A DNA stretch of 64,000 bases from Bacteroidota bacterium (GTDB taxonomy: Bacteria > Bacteroidota > Bacteroidia > Flavobacteriales > Weeksellaceae), in NCBI GenBank assembly GCA_023458535.1, contig JAEWYW010000039.1, positions 1 to 64,000 on the forward strand. Reading direction: 5' to 3'. Under the pieces are notes generated by a model. It saw nothing but the letters and a program-made list of their open reading frames with translations. It searched no databases and had not been told where the DNA came from. Below are positions 1-8,999 of the stretch, in pieces (the stretch's first letter is position 1; each line of letters starts with the position of its first letter). The position numbers and the translations under genes were made by a program.

Positions 1-70
1 CTAATTTACGGAATTTTTACCGATTTTTGCAGTGAACTTATCCACAAAATCTTAAAAAATATTAAAATTA

Positions 71-388
71 ATGAGTATTCTGAGCCTTACTTTTCATTGT
101 ACACCTGAGAAGATAAAAGAATGGGAACAATACGTAAATAACACCCTTATTTTGATGACCGAAAACCTGATGGATGTTGATCACTATATTCTGTCTGAAG
201 TTGAGAGCGATTACATACAAGAAGGTAAAAACTATAATCTTTTGTTGATTTTCGATAACAACGATTTGCGAAAGGATTTTATGGAAAGCGAAATGAAAAA
301 CATCGCCGAACATATCACAAAAGAATTTGCCGATCAAGTGATGATTTTTGATACACACCTCAATCCTCTAAAGAAAAGACTGCAATAA
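71..388 (+). CDS. DUF4286 family protein
   Basis: A 105-residue cytosolic protein without signal peptide or membrane segment. Its length and pattern (an N-terminal strand, SLTFHCTP, followed by an alternating helix/strand ferredoxin-like layout and a basic end, LNPLKKRLQ) fit the small DUF4286 family common in Bacteroidota, whose function is unknown. It stands alone on the plus strand, and a bidirectional terminator follows directly. The ATG at 71 is the only sensible start. The 70 bases before it are A/T rich and hold no other gene that I can see. The family assignment is by recognition; no role is claimed. Confidence 0.75.
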   Translation: MSILSLTFHCTPEKIKEWEQYVNNTLILMTENLMDVDHYILSEVESDYIQEGKNYNLLLIFDNNDLRKDFMESEMKNIAEHITKEFADQVMIFDTHLNPLKKRLQ

Positions 389-414
389 AAAAAGAGCCAT
401 CTGGCTCTTTTTTT
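387..414. terminator. Bidirectional terminator between convergent genes
   Basis: Inverted repeat AAAGAGCC/GGCTCTTT with a four-base loop, flanked by an A-run on one side and a T-run on the other, so it can work for both convergent genes. It overlaps the end of the minus-strand lipoprotein gene. Confidence 0.85.
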
Positions 415-818
415 TAATCATCGTGACGATGATGCTTGTTCTTTTTATTCTTTTTGTACTTTTTATCATAACGATCGTTATAATAATTGTCGTTTCTTTT
501 CTTAACCTGACCAGGCGCATAATCTTTGGCACGTCCGCCATACACTTTTTTAGCTTGCCCTGGAGGAAGATTTCTACCGTTGTAGACATTTCCATTTCTA
601 CCGTAAATATCGTTTGTTCTGCCAATTACAGCACCATTTCGGTATGAATAACCATTTCGGTCTCTGTATACGTCTCCTCTTCTATATACTCCACCATCTG
701 GTGCACGGTAAACGGTTTCGTTAGGATATCTGTTGTCGTATACTCCAGTTTGTGTGTCGCAGGATACTAAAAAGAATCCTAAAAGTGCCACTCCTAATAT
801 TTTAAAAACATTTGTCAT
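414..818 (-). CDS. Arg/Tyr/Gly-rich lipoprotein of unknown function
   Basis: I place the start at 818 (MTNVFKILG), not at the upstream ATG at 842, because this gives a normal lipoprotein signal peptide ending in LVSC with the lipidated Cys at residue 20. The mature part (about 114 residues) is low complexity, with many N-G-x-V-Y, Y-R and G-R units, and it ends in a Lys/Asn/His-rich basic tail (KKNKKNKHHRHDD). The repetitive aromatic and arginine units resemble cell-envelope proteins of flavobacteria. I recognise no enzyme domain. It is probably anchored in the periplasm or outer membrane; function unknown. Confidence 0.7.
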   Translation of the reverse strand: MTNVFKILGVALLGFFLVSCDTQTGVYDNRYPNETVYRAPDGGVYRRGDVYRDRNGYSYRNGAVIGRTNDIYGRNGNVYNGRNLPPGQAKKVYGGRAKDYAPGQVKKRNDNYYNDRYDKKYKKNKKNKHHRHDD

Positions 819-888
819 GATATCGAATTTTAAATTTAACACTATTACACTTTCAATGAATATGCCAAACTTAAAATAGGTTTACCCA

Positions 889-1389
889 TCACTCTGCAGC
901 AATGACGTTGCTTCGGCGTTCCAGCAGGAGAACATCCTTGAATTCATTATTGACTCTGGCTAATTTTTTCCTAGTACCCACTATTCTAAATCCGAACTTT
1001 TGAAAAAGTGAAATAGAGGCTTGGTTCTCTGGAAGTATATTCAATTGCAGCGTCCAAAACTCGTGTGTTTCGCTATCCACCACCAATTTTCTTAACAACA
1101 TACTCCCAAAACCTTTCCCATGATGTGCTTTATCAACATAAATGCTTACATCAGCAACTCCTTGGTAAAAATCTTTTTCACTATAAGCCCGCAATGAACA
1201 CCAACCTAAAATAGCATTGCTCTCGTCTTCTAAAATAAATCTGCAGACATTGAAATTTTTAGTATCCCAAGCTTCCCAGTTTGGTACATCCAATTCTGTT
1301 AAATTGCTTGTAGTTTCAATATTATCTTTCAATATTTCCAGCACACGTTCACCATCCTCAGGCAACATCGCACGTATTTCGTAGTTCAT
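889..1389 (-). CDS. GNAT family N-acetyltransferase
   Basis: A 166-residue acetyl-CoA-dependent N-acetyltransferase. The GNAT fold is seen from the start (IRAMLPEDGERVLEIL) through the acetyl-CoA pyrophosphate-binding loop HHGKGFGSMLL around residues 88-98, and the C-terminal ENQASISLFQKFGF segment matches the usual N-x-x-S/A-x-x-L-F-x-K-x-G-F motif. The overall pattern is closest to phosphinothricin/amino-acid acetyltransferases (PAT type), but the substrate cannot be read from sequence. It lies 13 bases downstream of the DUF421 gene on the same strand and is probably co-transcribed with it. Confidence 0.9.
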   Translation of the reverse strand: MNYEIRAMLPEDGERVLEILKDNIETTSNLTELDVPNWEAWDTKNFNVCRFILEDESNAILGWCSLRAYSEKDFYQGVADVSIYVDKAHHGKGFGSMLLRKLVVDSETHEFWTLQLNILPENQASISLFQKFGFRIVGTRKKLARVNNEFKDVLLLERRSNVIAAE

Positions 1390-1402
1390 AATGATGTTTT
1401 GT

Positions 1403-1915
1403 TTATGATTTTTTCTTCAACTTTTTGGTTCGCTTATACCTTGTATAATGTGTTTTTTGTGATGGGTCAGACGAGATTACACTGATATTGCCATCAACTT
1501 CTAAAACAGATAATTTTACGTCTTTAATATCGCTTACTCCATGCTCTCTGAGGCATTCCTCTATTTCTGCCATGCTTATTTCCTGCTTTTTAAGAGAATC
1601 AACATCTAAAACCCCATCTTTTATTAGAACTACAGTTTCTGATTCAACAAAGTTTCTGATTTTGGAATTTTTAAAAATAACTTTTCTTAAAATTAAATTG
1701 GCTACAAATAAAACAGTGGCAGCAATTAAGCCTCCCTGTAATGATGTATCTTGCCCCACCATTGCATTTTGCACCGCATTGGATATGAGCAACAACAAAA
1801 CCACATCACCCGCATTAAGCTGTGATAACTGTGTTTTTCCAAATATTCGGAGTGCAGCAATCATGAAGAGATATACGCAAAGCGACCTAACGATAATGTC
1901 TAAAATACCATCCAT
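1403..1915 (-). CDS. DUF421 (YetF-like) membrane protein
   Basis: A 170-residue inner-membrane protein with three hydrophobic segments in the first half (about residues 9-27, 36-53 and 60-78) and a soluble C-terminal domain. The conserved block R-I-F-G-K-T-Q-L-S-Q-L-N-A-G-D-V near residues 23-38 is the signature of the DUF421/YetF family. The C-terminal part (ISMAEIEECLREHGVSDIKDVKLSVLEVDGNISVI) is the usual DUF421 tail. Members are linked to spore or envelope functions in Bacillus; the biochemical role is unknown. First gene of a two-gene unit with the GNAT gene. Confidence 0.9.
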   Translation of the reverse strand: MDGILDIIVRSLCVYLFMIAALRIFGKTQLSQLNAGDVVLLLLISNAVQNAMVGQDTSLQGGLIAATVLFVANLILRKVIFKNSKIRNFVESETVVLIKDGVLDVDSLKKQEISMAEIEECLREHGVSDIKDVKLSVLEVDGNISVISSDPSQKTHYTRYKRTKKLKKKS

Positions 1916-1957
1916 GGCGTAAAAGTAATAAATCTGCGTTTTAAATAGAATTTAAAA

Positions 1958-1985
1958 ATAAAAAAAACCGCTCGAAAGCGGTTCA
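1958..1985 (-). terminator. Terminator after uvrA
   Basis: Hairpin AACCGCT/AGCGGTT with a four-base loop at 1966-1983, followed on the minus strand by eight T residues. It lies just past the uvrA stop codon. Confidence 0.9.
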
Positions 1986-2003
1986 ATTTATAAAATATAA
2001 GGT

Positions 2004-4835
2004 TTACATCATTTCTTTCTTTAAGAATTTTCCTGTAAGACTTTTTTTACTTTTAATAATTTCTTCGGGGGTTCCTTCAGCAATTATTTTTCCACCGTGC
2101 TTTCCGCCTTCAGGTCCTACATCTATAATATGGTCTGCTAATTTTATGACATCCATATTGTGTTCAATAATGATGAATGAATTTCCTAAGTCGACCAATT
2201 TGTTAATGGCTTCCATTAGGACTTTCACATCTTCGAAGTGCAAGCCTGTTGTAGGTTCATCTAAAATATATAAGGTATTACCTGTTTGTCTTTTAGAAAG
2301 TTCAGTGGCAAGTTTTATTCTTTGGGCTTCACCTCCAGATAAAGTTGTGGACTGCTGACCTAAAGTAATGTATCCCAAACCAACATCTTGTAGTGTTTTT
2401 ACCTTAGCAAAAATTTTAGGAATAGGCTGGAAAAATTCCACCGCCTCGTCTATCGTCATATCCAAAATATCTGAAATGGACTTCCCCTTGTATCTCACCT
2501 CCAGGGTTTCCCTGTTAAAGCGTTTTCCGTTGCAGGTTTCGCAATGCACGTAAACATCTGGCAAGAAATTCATTTCAATAACTTTCAAGCCACCACCCTG
2601 ACAGGTTTCGCATCTTCCTCCCTTCACATTGAATGAAAATCTTCCCGGTTTGTAACCTCTGATTTTAGATTCTGGAAGTTCAGCAAAAAGGTTACGGATA
2701 TCTGTAAACATCCCGGTGTAAGTTGCGGGATTGGATCTTGGAGTTCTGCCTATCGGCGACTGATCAACATCCACTATCTTATCAATATTGTCTAAACCGT
2801 CAATGCTTTTGAATGGCAAAGGCTCCTGCACCGCTCTGTAAAAGTGTTTATTAAGAATAGGATATAATGTCCCGTTAATTAAAGATGATTTTCCGCTTCC
2901 TGAAATTCCCGTCACGACCACCAATTCACCAAGAGGAATTTCGAGCGTCACATTTTTCAGGTTGTTTCCCGTAGCACCTTTTAAAATTATTTTTTTACCA
3001 TTGCCCTTTCTCCTTTCAGCTGGAATATCTATTTTTCTGGTTCCGTTGAGGTAATCAGCAGTAATTGTTTTGGCTTTATGAAGGTCTTTAGGATTTCCTT
3101 GCCAAAGAATTTCACCACCAAATTTTCCAGCTCGGGGACCAATATCTAAAACTTCATCGGCTTCTAAAATCATGTCCTTATCATGTTCCACCACTAAAAC
3201 AGAGTTGCCAATGTCACGAAGGTTTTTCAAAGAATTAATTAATCTTTCATTATCTCTCTGGTGCAGACCAATACTTGGTTCATCTAAAATATAGAGTACA
3301 TTTACCAACTGAGATCCAATTTGTGTAGCCAAACGAATACGTTGTGATTCACCACCAGAAAGCGTTCTGGAGCTTCTGCTTAAACTTAAATAATCTAAAC
3401 CAACATCCAGTAAAAATTGTAAGCGGGTTTCTATCTCCTTTAAGATTTCTTCAGCAATTATTTTATTTTTTTCTGAGAATTTATCTTTTACTTCTGCCAA
3501 CCAAACTTTAAGATCGGCTAAACTTAAAGCATTAATTTCTGCGATATTTTTTCCATCAATTTTAAAACTCAAACTAGAAGGCTGCAATCTTGTACCATGG
3601 CACTCCGGACAAATTTCCTCGGTGGTAAAATGTCTTTCTAACAAAGTGGCCTCGTAAGATTCGTTCTCGTCGATAATCTCATTGATAATGCTCACCAAAC
3701 CATCAAAATTGATTTTCAATTTTTTAGTGATTCCTGCATATTTTAAATCCTTATTAAATTCTTTATGACAGCCATTGTAAATGTAATCTAAGGCTTCGCT
3801 TGGAATATCCTCAATGGGAGTTGACAAACCCAAGCCGAAAATTTCAAGTATATTTTTAATTTGTGAAAGAATCCATTTATTGGCTTTAATATCCTCCAAA
3901 GGCAACAGTCCACCGCTATTGATAGAAGATTTAGGGTTATCAACAAAATATTGCGGATTCACTTTTTTAACCGTCCCTAAACCTTTGCAGTATGGACAAC
4001 TGCCTTTTGGCGAATTGAATGAGAAAGTATTGGGTTCTGGCACCGCCATCGAAAAGCCAGTTTCCGCATCCATCAGGTTTTTCGAGAAATATTCTACTTC
4101 GTCGCTATTTAATTTCTGAATTCCTACAATACCCTCACCCATCTCCATTGCTGTACGCAGGGATTTTTCCATTCTGCTCTCGCTTGCTGCTTCACCAATA
4201 ATCCATCTGTCTACCACAATATCAATATCGTGGGTTTTATAGCGGTCTAATTTTAAATCATATTCAATATCCTGCAATTCGCCATCAATCCTTGCCTGTC
4301 CAAAACCTTTTTTAGCCATCTGCACAAATAATTCATGGTAGTGACCTTTTCTTGATCTCACTACGGGTGCCATCAGCATTACTTTTTCACCTGTATAGTT
4401 TTTCTTAATGGCATCTAGGATTTGTTCTTCGGTATAGCTTACCAATTTCTTACCTGTGGTTAATGAGTAGGCGTCCGATGCGCGAGCATATAACAGCCTC
4501 AGGAAATCATAAAGTTCGGTAACCGTTCCTACTGTAGAGCGTGGGTTTTTATTGGTGGTTTTTTGCTCAATGGCAATTACTGGTGATAAACCTTCGATTT
4601 TATCAACATCAGGTCTTTCCAAACCACCCAAAAACTGTCTAGCATAGGCAGAAAAAGTTTCGATATATCTCCGCTGTCCTTCAGCAAAGATAGTATCAAA
4701 AGCCAAGGAGGATTTTCCACTACCAGACAGACCTGTGATAACGACCAATTCGTTGCGCGGAATCTTTACATTGATGTTTTTGAGATTATGTTCACGGGCA
4801 CCGTAAACTTCAATATATTCTTTTTTATCAGCCAT
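2004..4835 (-). CDS. uvrA: UvrA, excinuclease ABC subunit A
   Basis: The damage-recognition ATPase of nucleotide excision repair, which works with UvrB in the cytosol. The 943 residues show the full family layout: a first Walker A (GLSGSGKSS, near residue 34), a UvrB-binding region, zinc-finger cysteines C-x2-C in CPYCKG and CPECHG, a first ABC signature TLSGGESQRIRL, a second Walker A GISGSGKSS, the second zinc finger CETC...CETC, a second signature TLSGGEAQRIKL, and two Walker B aspartate-glutamate pairs (LYILDEP). The length is normal. It is transcribed alone, ends at a strong terminator and is divergent from the nuclease gene upstream. Confidence 0.98.
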   Translation of the reverse strand: MADKKEYIEVYGAREHNLKNINVKIPRNELVVITGLSGSGKSSLAFDTIFAEGQRRYIETFSAYARQFLGGLERPDVDKIEGLSPVIAIEQKTTNKNPRSTVGTVTELYDFLRLLYARASDAYSLTTGKKLVSYTEEQILDAIKKNYTGEKVMLMAPVVRSRKGHYHELFVQMAKKGFGQARIDGELQDIEYDLKLDRYKTHDIDIVVDRWIIGEAASESRMEKSLRTAMEMGEGIVGIQKLNSDEVEYFSKNLMDAETGFSMAVPEPNTFSFNSPKGSCPYCKGLGTVKKVNPQYFVDNPKSSINSGGLLPLEDIKANKWILSQIKNILEIFGLGLSTPIEDIPSEALDYIYNGCHKEFNKDLKYAGITKKLKINFDGLVSIINEIIDENESYEATLLERHFTTEEICPECHGTRLQPSSLSFKIDGKNIAEINALSLADLKVWLAEVKDKFSEKNKIIAEEILKEIETRLQFLLDVGLDYLSLSRSSRTLSGGESQRIRLATQIGSQLVNVLYILDEPSIGLHQRDNERLINSLKNLRDIGNSVLVVEHDKDMILEADEVLDIGPRAGKFGGEILWQGNPKDLHKAKTITADYLNGTRKIDIPAERRKGNGKKIILKGATGNNLKNVTLEIPLGELVVVTGISGSGKSSLINGTLYPILNKHFYRAVQEPLPFKSIDGLDNIDKIVDVDQSPIGRTPRSNPATYTGMFTDIRNLFAELPESKIRGYKPGRFSFNVKGGRCETCQGGGLKVIEMNFLPDVYVHCETCNGKRFNRETLEVRYKGKSISDILDMTIDEAVEFFQPIPKIFAKVKTLQDVGLGYITLGQQSTTLSGGEAQRIKLATELSKRQTGNTLYILDEPTTGLHFEDVKVLMEAINKLVDLGNSFIIIEHNMDVIKLADHIIDVGPEGGKHGGKIIAEGTPEEIIKSKKSLTGKFLKKEMM

Positions 4836-4956
4836 AAAATAAGTCTCAGTATAGTAGAATATTAAGTATTCTTAGCGTTTGCAAAATTACGCATTTATAA
4901 TAGAACTCTTTCAATAAAAATTACAAATAAATAGGCAAAAAACCAAGACTTAGATT

Positions 4957-4964
4957 TATCTTTG
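4957..4964 (+). promoter_or_regulatory. Putative -7 element for the S1/P1 nuclease gene
   Basis: TATCTTTG matches the Bacteroidota -7 consensus TAnnTTTG and lies 26 bases before the ATG at 4990. No clear -33 TTTG is visible upstream, so only the -7 part is supported. Confidence 0.5.
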
Positions 4965-4989
4965 CGGTCGAAAAATAATTTAAATTTTA

Positions 4990-5787
4990 ATGAAAACAAT
5001 TTTTTCAAAACTGGTATTGCTCGCTGGTATCTCAGCATCAATTTATTCATATGCTTGGGGGCTTACAGGGCATAGAATTATCGCAGAAATTGCAGAAAAT
5101 CATCTTTCCAGAAAAGCTAAGAGAGAACTTAAAAAGATAATGGGCGATGAGAAACTTGCTTATTGGGCCAACTGGCCAGATTTTATTAAATCTGACACTA
5201 CAGGGGTTTGGAAAGAGGCATCTACTTGGCATTACGTAAATATAGATCCTCAAAAGGATTTTTCGGAGTTCAATCAAAAACTGAAAGCTCAAGCTGGACC
5301 AACGCTTTATACGCAGGTAAAAACACTTTCTGAACAGATAAAAGACAAGAAAACTTCCGAAAAGGACAGAAAAATTGCAGTAATATTTTTGATTCACTTA
5401 ATGGGTGACATGGCGCAACCCATGCACACTGGTAGAGCTGAGGACTTAGGTGGAAACAGGATCAATCTTACTTTTTTTGGTGATAAAACAAACCTCCATT
5501 CTCTTTGGGATGGAAGATTGGTTGATTCTCAAAAATACAGTTATACAGAATACGCCAACCTTCTTGATATAAAATCTAAAGAAGAAGTTGCACAAATACA
5601 AGCTGGGAATATTGAAAATTGGCTTTATGATTCTCATCAGATTGCCAATAAAATTTATGCACAGACACCTGCCGACTCCAAGTTGTCTTATGATTATGAA
5701 TATAAATTTAAAGATACTATGGAGCGACAGCTGTTGTACGGTGGTTTAAGATTGGCAAAACTTCTTAATGAAGTTCTCACCTCTTAA
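4990..5787 (+). CDS. S1/P1 family secreted nuclease
   Basis: A zinc-dependent single-strand nuclease/3'-nucleotidase of the S1/P1 family, exported to the periplasm or outside. Residues 1-22 are a signal peptide; cleavage before Trp23 would expose the N-terminal Trp that ligates zinc in this family. All nine expected zinc ligands are visible in the right order: W23, H28, D64, H81, H136, D140, H146, H170 and D174, including the blocks HLMGDMAQPMH and NLHSLWD. The length of 265 residues is normal. Probable role: scavenging of nucleic acids and nucleotides. It is divergent from uvrA and convergent with a 51-codon gene whose stop codon abuts its own. Confidence 0.95.
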   Translation: MKTIFSKLVLLAGISASIYSYAWGLTGHRIIAEIAENHLSRKAKRELKKIMGDEKLAYWANWPDFIKSDTTGVWKEASTWHYVNIDPQKDFSEFNQKLKAQAGPTLYTQVKTLSEQIKDKKTSEKDRKIAVIFLIHLMGDMAQPMHTGRAEDLGGNRINLTFFGDKTNLHSLWDGRLVDSQKYSYTEYANLLDIKSKEEVAQIQAGNIENWLYDSHQIANKIYAQTPADSKLSYDYEYKFKDTMERQLLYGGLRLAKLLNEVLTS

Positions 5788-5943
5788 TTATTCGGGTTGA
5801 ATAGGATCTATCTTTCCTGTTTCCATACCCGTGAAAAGTTCAGGGAAGACCATTGTAAGAATAAAGTAAATAATAATCATAAGGACTATCAGTCCAAAAG
5901 CCATTACTACCCATGTTGGCGCTTTGTTTTTTTTAGATTCCAT
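5788..5943 (-). CDS. Small single-pass membrane protein (51 aa)
   Basis: An open frame of 51 codons starting ATG at 5943 and ending at 5788, immediately against the nuclease stop codon. The protein has a short basic N-terminus (MESKKNKAPT), one strong hydrophobic helix (about residues 11-33, WVVMAFGLIVLMIIIYFILTM) and a polar C-terminus ending in PIQPE. This has the shape of a genuine small inner-membrane protein, and it fills the gap between nuclease and pruA. Similar small proteins of unknown role are common in flavobacteria. The coding call rests on the coherent membrane topology and gene spacing. Confidence 0.65.
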   Translation of the reverse strand: MESKKNKAPTWVVMAFGLIVLMIIIYFILTMVFPELFTGMETGKIDPIQPE

Positions 5944-6022
5944 AATGTTTAATTTTTTAATGTTATTCCTGCCTACAACAAATCTGAAGCCGAAGTTGGT
6001 TTTTTCTTCCGTATTAAAGTTG

Positions 6023-6030
6023 TAAATTTG
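6023..6030 (+). promoter_or_regulatory. Putative -7 element for pruA
   Basis: TAAATTTG fits TAnnTTTG and lies 36 bases before the pruA ATG. A TTGG about 24 bases upstream (5996-5999) may be the -33 part, although the spacing is a little long. Confidence 0.45.
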
Positions 6031-6066
6031 TGTGATTCTTAGTTTAAAATTAATAAAAATTATAAT

Positions 6067-7692
6067 ATGTCAAAAGCATTTTCGCAAGTTCCCTATGCTA
6101 TTAATGAACCTGTTAGATCTTATGAACCTGGTTCTGAGGAAGTAAAAAGTTTGATTTCTACCTACAAAAAAATGTGGAAAGAAAAATTAGAAATTCCAAT
6201 GGTTATTGGTGGGAAAGCGGTTACTACAAAAGAAAAAGTGCAATTGCAATCACCGCAAGATCATCAACATGATTTTGGTTTCTACTACCAAGGAGACATG
6301 AAACACGTAGATGATGCCATTGATGCAGCACTTGCGGCAAAAGATAAGTGGAATGCCTTAGGTTGGGAGCAAAGAGCTTCGATATTTTTAAAGGCTGCAG
6401 ATTTATTGGCTGGCCCGTACAGAGATAGAATAAATGCTGCAACGATGATCGGACAATCTAAAAATGTTCATCAAACTGAAATTGATGCTGCTTGTGAATT
6501 CATTGATTTCTTGAGATTCAATGTTGAGTTTATGACAGAAATTTATTCTGAACAACCAGTTTCTAGTGAGGGAATTTGGAACAGAGTAGATTATAGACCT
6601 CTTGAAGGATTTTGTTTTGCAGTAACACCATTCAACTTTACTGCTATTTCTGGCAACTTGCCTTCTTGTATGGCTTTAATGGGAAATGTGGTGGTTTGGA
6701 AGCCTTCAGATAAGCAAATTTATTCAGCACATGTCATCATGGAAGTGTTTAAAGAAGCTGGCTTACCTGATGGAGTGATCAACATGATCTTTACTGATGG
6801 TGCAGAAACTGCCGAAAAAGTACTTTCGCATCCAGATTTTGCTGCTTTGCATTTTACAGGTTCTACACGAGTTTTCCAAAATATGTGGAAGATGATGGGT
6901 GACAACATTCACAAATACAAAACCTATCCAAGAATTGTTGGAGAAACTGGTGGTAAAGACTTTGTGATGGTTCATCCAAGTGCGAATGTGGAGGGAGTAG
7001 CTACGGCGTTGGTAAGAGGTGCTTTTGAGTATCAGGGACAGAAATGTTCGGCAGCATCTAGAGCTTATATTCCAAAATCTTTATGGAAAGATGTAAAAAA
7101 AGTGATGGAGGCTCAAATGAAAACTATAAAAGTGGGTTCTCCAGAAGACCCTTCAAATTTTATTAATGCTGTTATTGATAAAAATTCATTCGAAAAATCT
7201 AAAGGTTATATTGATAGAGCTGAAAAGGCGAAGGACGCAAAAGTAGTGATTGGAGGTAAGTGTGATGATAAAAAAGGTTGGTTTGTACATCCTACGGTGA
7301 TCGAAACTACTAACCCACATTATGAAAGTATGGTGGAGGAAATTTTCGGCCCTGTTTTAACAGTTTATGTGTACGAGGATGAAAACTGGGAAGAAACTTT
7401 AAAATTGGTTGATTCTACCTCACCTTATTCTTTAACAGGTTCTATTTTCGCTCAAGACCGATATGCTATTGATGATGCCTTCAAAGCTTTGGAAAATGCA
7501 TCTGGTAACTTCTATATCAACGATAAGCCAACTGGTGCAGTGGTAGGTCAGCAGCCTTTCGGTGGAGCACGTGCCTCTGGAACAAATGACAAAGCAGGTT
7601 CTAAAATGAATTTGATGAGATGGGTTTCTGCAAGAAGTATTAAGGAAACTTTTGTAACCCCTAAAGATTATAAATATCCTTATTTAGGATAA
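6067..7692 (+). CDS. pruA: 1-pyrroline-5-carboxylate dehydrogenase
   Basis: Oxidises L-glutamate gamma-semialdehyde (from P5C) to glutamate with NAD+, the second step of proline breakdown. The 541 residues are a full aldehyde dehydrogenase: the nucleotide-binding region with FCFAVTPFNFTAISGNL and VWKPSDKQ, the general base in VGETGGKD (Glu293), the catalytic Cys in GQKCSA (Cys327), and the conserved EEIFGPV block near the C-terminus. The N-terminal segment is typical of the stand-alone bacterial P5CDH group, not of fused PutA. Monocistronic, with its own promoter-like element and a strong terminator. Confidence 0.96.
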   Translation: MSKAFSQVPYAINEPVRSYEPGSEEVKSLISTYKKMWKEKLEIPMVIGGKAVTTKEKVQLQSPQDHQHDFGFYYQGDMKHVDDAIDAALAAKDKWNALGWEQRASIFLKAADLLAGPYRDRINAATMIGQSKNVHQTEIDAACEFIDFLRFNVEFMTEIYSEQPVSSEGIWNRVDYRPLEGFCFAVTPFNFTAISGNLPSCMALMGNVVVWKPSDKQIYSAHVIMEVFKEAGLPDGVINMIFTDGAETAEKVLSHPDFAALHFTGSTRVFQNMWKMMGDNIHKYKTYPRIVGETGGKDFVMVHPSANVEGVATALVRGAFEYQGQKCSAASRAYIPKSLWKDVKKVMEAQMKTIKVGSPEDPSNFINAVIDKNSFEKSKGYIDRAEKAKDAKVVIGGKCDDKKGWFVHPTVIETTNPHYESMVEEIFGPVLTVYVYEDENWEETLKLVDSTSPYSLTGSIFAQDRYAIDDAFKALENASGNFYINDKPTGAVVGQQPFGGARASGTNDKAGSKMNLMRWVSARSIKETFVTPKDYKYPYLG

Positions 7693-7712
7693 AATGAATC
7701 TTTAAAATTAAT

Positions 7713-7741
7713 AAAAAAGCTCCCAAATTTGGGAGCTTTTA
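7713..7741. terminator. Bidirectional terminator between pruA and ppa
   Basis: AAAAGCTCCC/GGGAGCTTTT perfect stem with a small loop, with an A-run and a T-run on either side; serves the two convergent genes. Confidence 0.9.
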
Positions 7742-7761
7742 TGTTTTTGAAAGGCTAAATA

Positions 7762-8373
7762 CTAACCTCCATATTTGTTCGCATAATCCACTTGAGAAGC
7801 CTTTATTACTTCTTTAGCATGTTCTGCACCATACACTTCCTCTATTCTGCATTTTGCAGGTTGGTCTGGTAAATTTTTGTACGTTAAAAAGTAGTGCATT
7901 AATCTGTTGATTTCTGCTTCTGGAATTTCTGATACGTCTCTGAAATGACCAAAAACCTGATCTCCTACTAAAACAGAAATAATTTTATCGTCTGCCTCAC
8001 CACCATCAATCATTTTAAAACCACCAATTGGAACCGCATCTAAAAGCATTCCGCCCGAGTGGAAAGTATGTGAACTAAGCACTAAAATATCCAATGGATC
8101 GTGATCTCCTTCTGTAACATCTTGTGCACCTCTGGAAACTGCTAAATTCATCACCTCATCTTCACAGTAGGTTCTCGGAACAAAACCATACAGCGCTGGA
8201 ATAATGTTTGAGAACTTCTGTGGTCTGTCCACCTTTAGATAACCACTTTCTTTATCAACTTCATATTTTATAGTATCGGTTGGTACGATTTCTACGAAAA
8301 CATTTACAACCTCTGGTGCATTTTCACCTGCAGAGATACCATGCCAAGGATGTGCCTTAAAATTTGGAATCAT
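7762..8373 (-). CDS. ppa: Inorganic pyrophosphatase, family I
   Basis: Cytosolic Mg-dependent enzyme that hydrolyses pyrophosphate released in biosynthesis. It shows the family I core: the substrate-binding E-x-D-K-E-S-G-Y-L-K-V-D-R block near residues 38-52, YGFVPRTYC, and the metal-binding loop with D-H-D-P-L-D near residue 93, followed by DGGEADDKIISV. At 203 residues it is slightly longer than the 175-residue E. coli enzyme, as in other Bacteroidota. It lies 24 bases downstream of a membrane-protein gene on the same strand, so the two probably form one transcript. Confidence 0.95.
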   Translation of the reverse strand: MIPNFKAHPWHGISAGENAPEVVNVFVEIVPTDTIKYEVDKESGYLKVDRPQKFSNIIPALYGFVPRTYCEDEVMNLAVSRGAQDVTEGDHDPLDILVLSSHTFHSGGMLLDAVPIGGFKMIDGGEADDKIISVLVGDQVFGHFRDVSEIPEAEINRLMHYFLTYKNLPDQPAKCRIEEVYGAEHAKEVIKASQVDYANKYGG

Positions 8374-8397
8374 ATTTTTAAATATTATTTTTATTGT

Positions 8398-8910
8398 TTA
8401 TGCAACTAATAGAATTTCTCTCCTTAGATTATCCATGGCGGAAGAAATATAATCATCTCCGTTCATATAAGCCATTAAAAAAACAGTCTTAAAATCTTCT
8501 AAACTTGCTTTTTTTCCCATTTCTGAATAGGTTTTGTGTAATAAATCACTTATATTCAATTTGCAATCTACCACATTTTGCCATGCATTTTTAGACATAT
8601 ACAGCTGTTGAGAAGCATTGTAATCAAACTCTTCATTAATGGTTTTCTCTGTAAGAAAAACAAATTCGTGGATTTCTAGATCTCTATTGAATTTTGTGAT
8701 GAGATTAGATGGTTTTATTCTCTCAAGGAAGAGCATCATTCTTTCATAAGCTTGGGCTTTGTTTTCAGAATTAGATTTTACCGTAAGAAGTTTTATTTCC
8801 TGATTCTTTAATGTGATAAAAGAATGCACAAATTGTCTCAGCAATACCAGAAATGGAATTGCAATAATCAGTGCTACGGCGTAGGGTAAATATTCTGATA
8901 AATTGCTCAT
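8398..8910 (-). CDS. Single-pass membrane protein of unknown function upstream of ppa
   Basis: A 170-residue protein with one N-terminal transmembrane helix (about residues 9-28) and a soluble, helix-rich remainder. The rest contains LKNQEIKLLTVKSNSENKAQAYERMMLFLERIKP, a likely coiled-coil-prone helix close to the membrane, and a region around EEFDYNASQQLYMSKNAWQNVV. I recognise the general form as an uncharacterised flavobacterial family but cannot name a function. Co-transcription with ppa is likely from the 24-base gap, though the pairing gives no clear functional hint. Confidence 0.75.
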   Translation of the reverse strand: MSNLSEYLPYAVALIIAIPFLVLLRQFVHSFITLKNQEIKLLTVKSNSENKAQAYERMMLFLERIKPSNLITKFNRDLEIHEFVFLTEKTINEEFDYNASQQLYMSKNAWQNVVDCKLNISDLLHKTYSEMGKKASLEDFKTVFLMAYMNGDDYISSAMDNLRREILLVA

Positions 8911-8951
8911 GAATAAAATTAAGATGGCAAAATTACTAATATTTTATGAAA

Positions 8952-8976
8952 AAACGACCTCTTTGCAGAAGTCGTT
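8952..8976 (-). terminator. Probable terminator after the M36 peptidase gene
   Basis: AACGAC/GTCGTT stem with a 12-13 base interior, followed on the minus strand by a run of T. It sits 24 bases beyond the stop codon of the peptidase gene. The stem is short, so confidence is moderate. Confidence 0.6.
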
Positions 8977-8999
8977 ATATTACTTGGAGTTTTAATAAT

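Noticed and set aside
414..647. Long plus-strand and minus-strand frames over the Arg/Tyr-rich lipoprotein gene
   Set aside because: They read through low-complexity DNA and are shadows; only the frame with the lipobox makes sense.
2004..4835. Plus-strand frames of 60-100 codons inside uvrA
   Set aside because: All are antisense shadows of a fully conserved gene.
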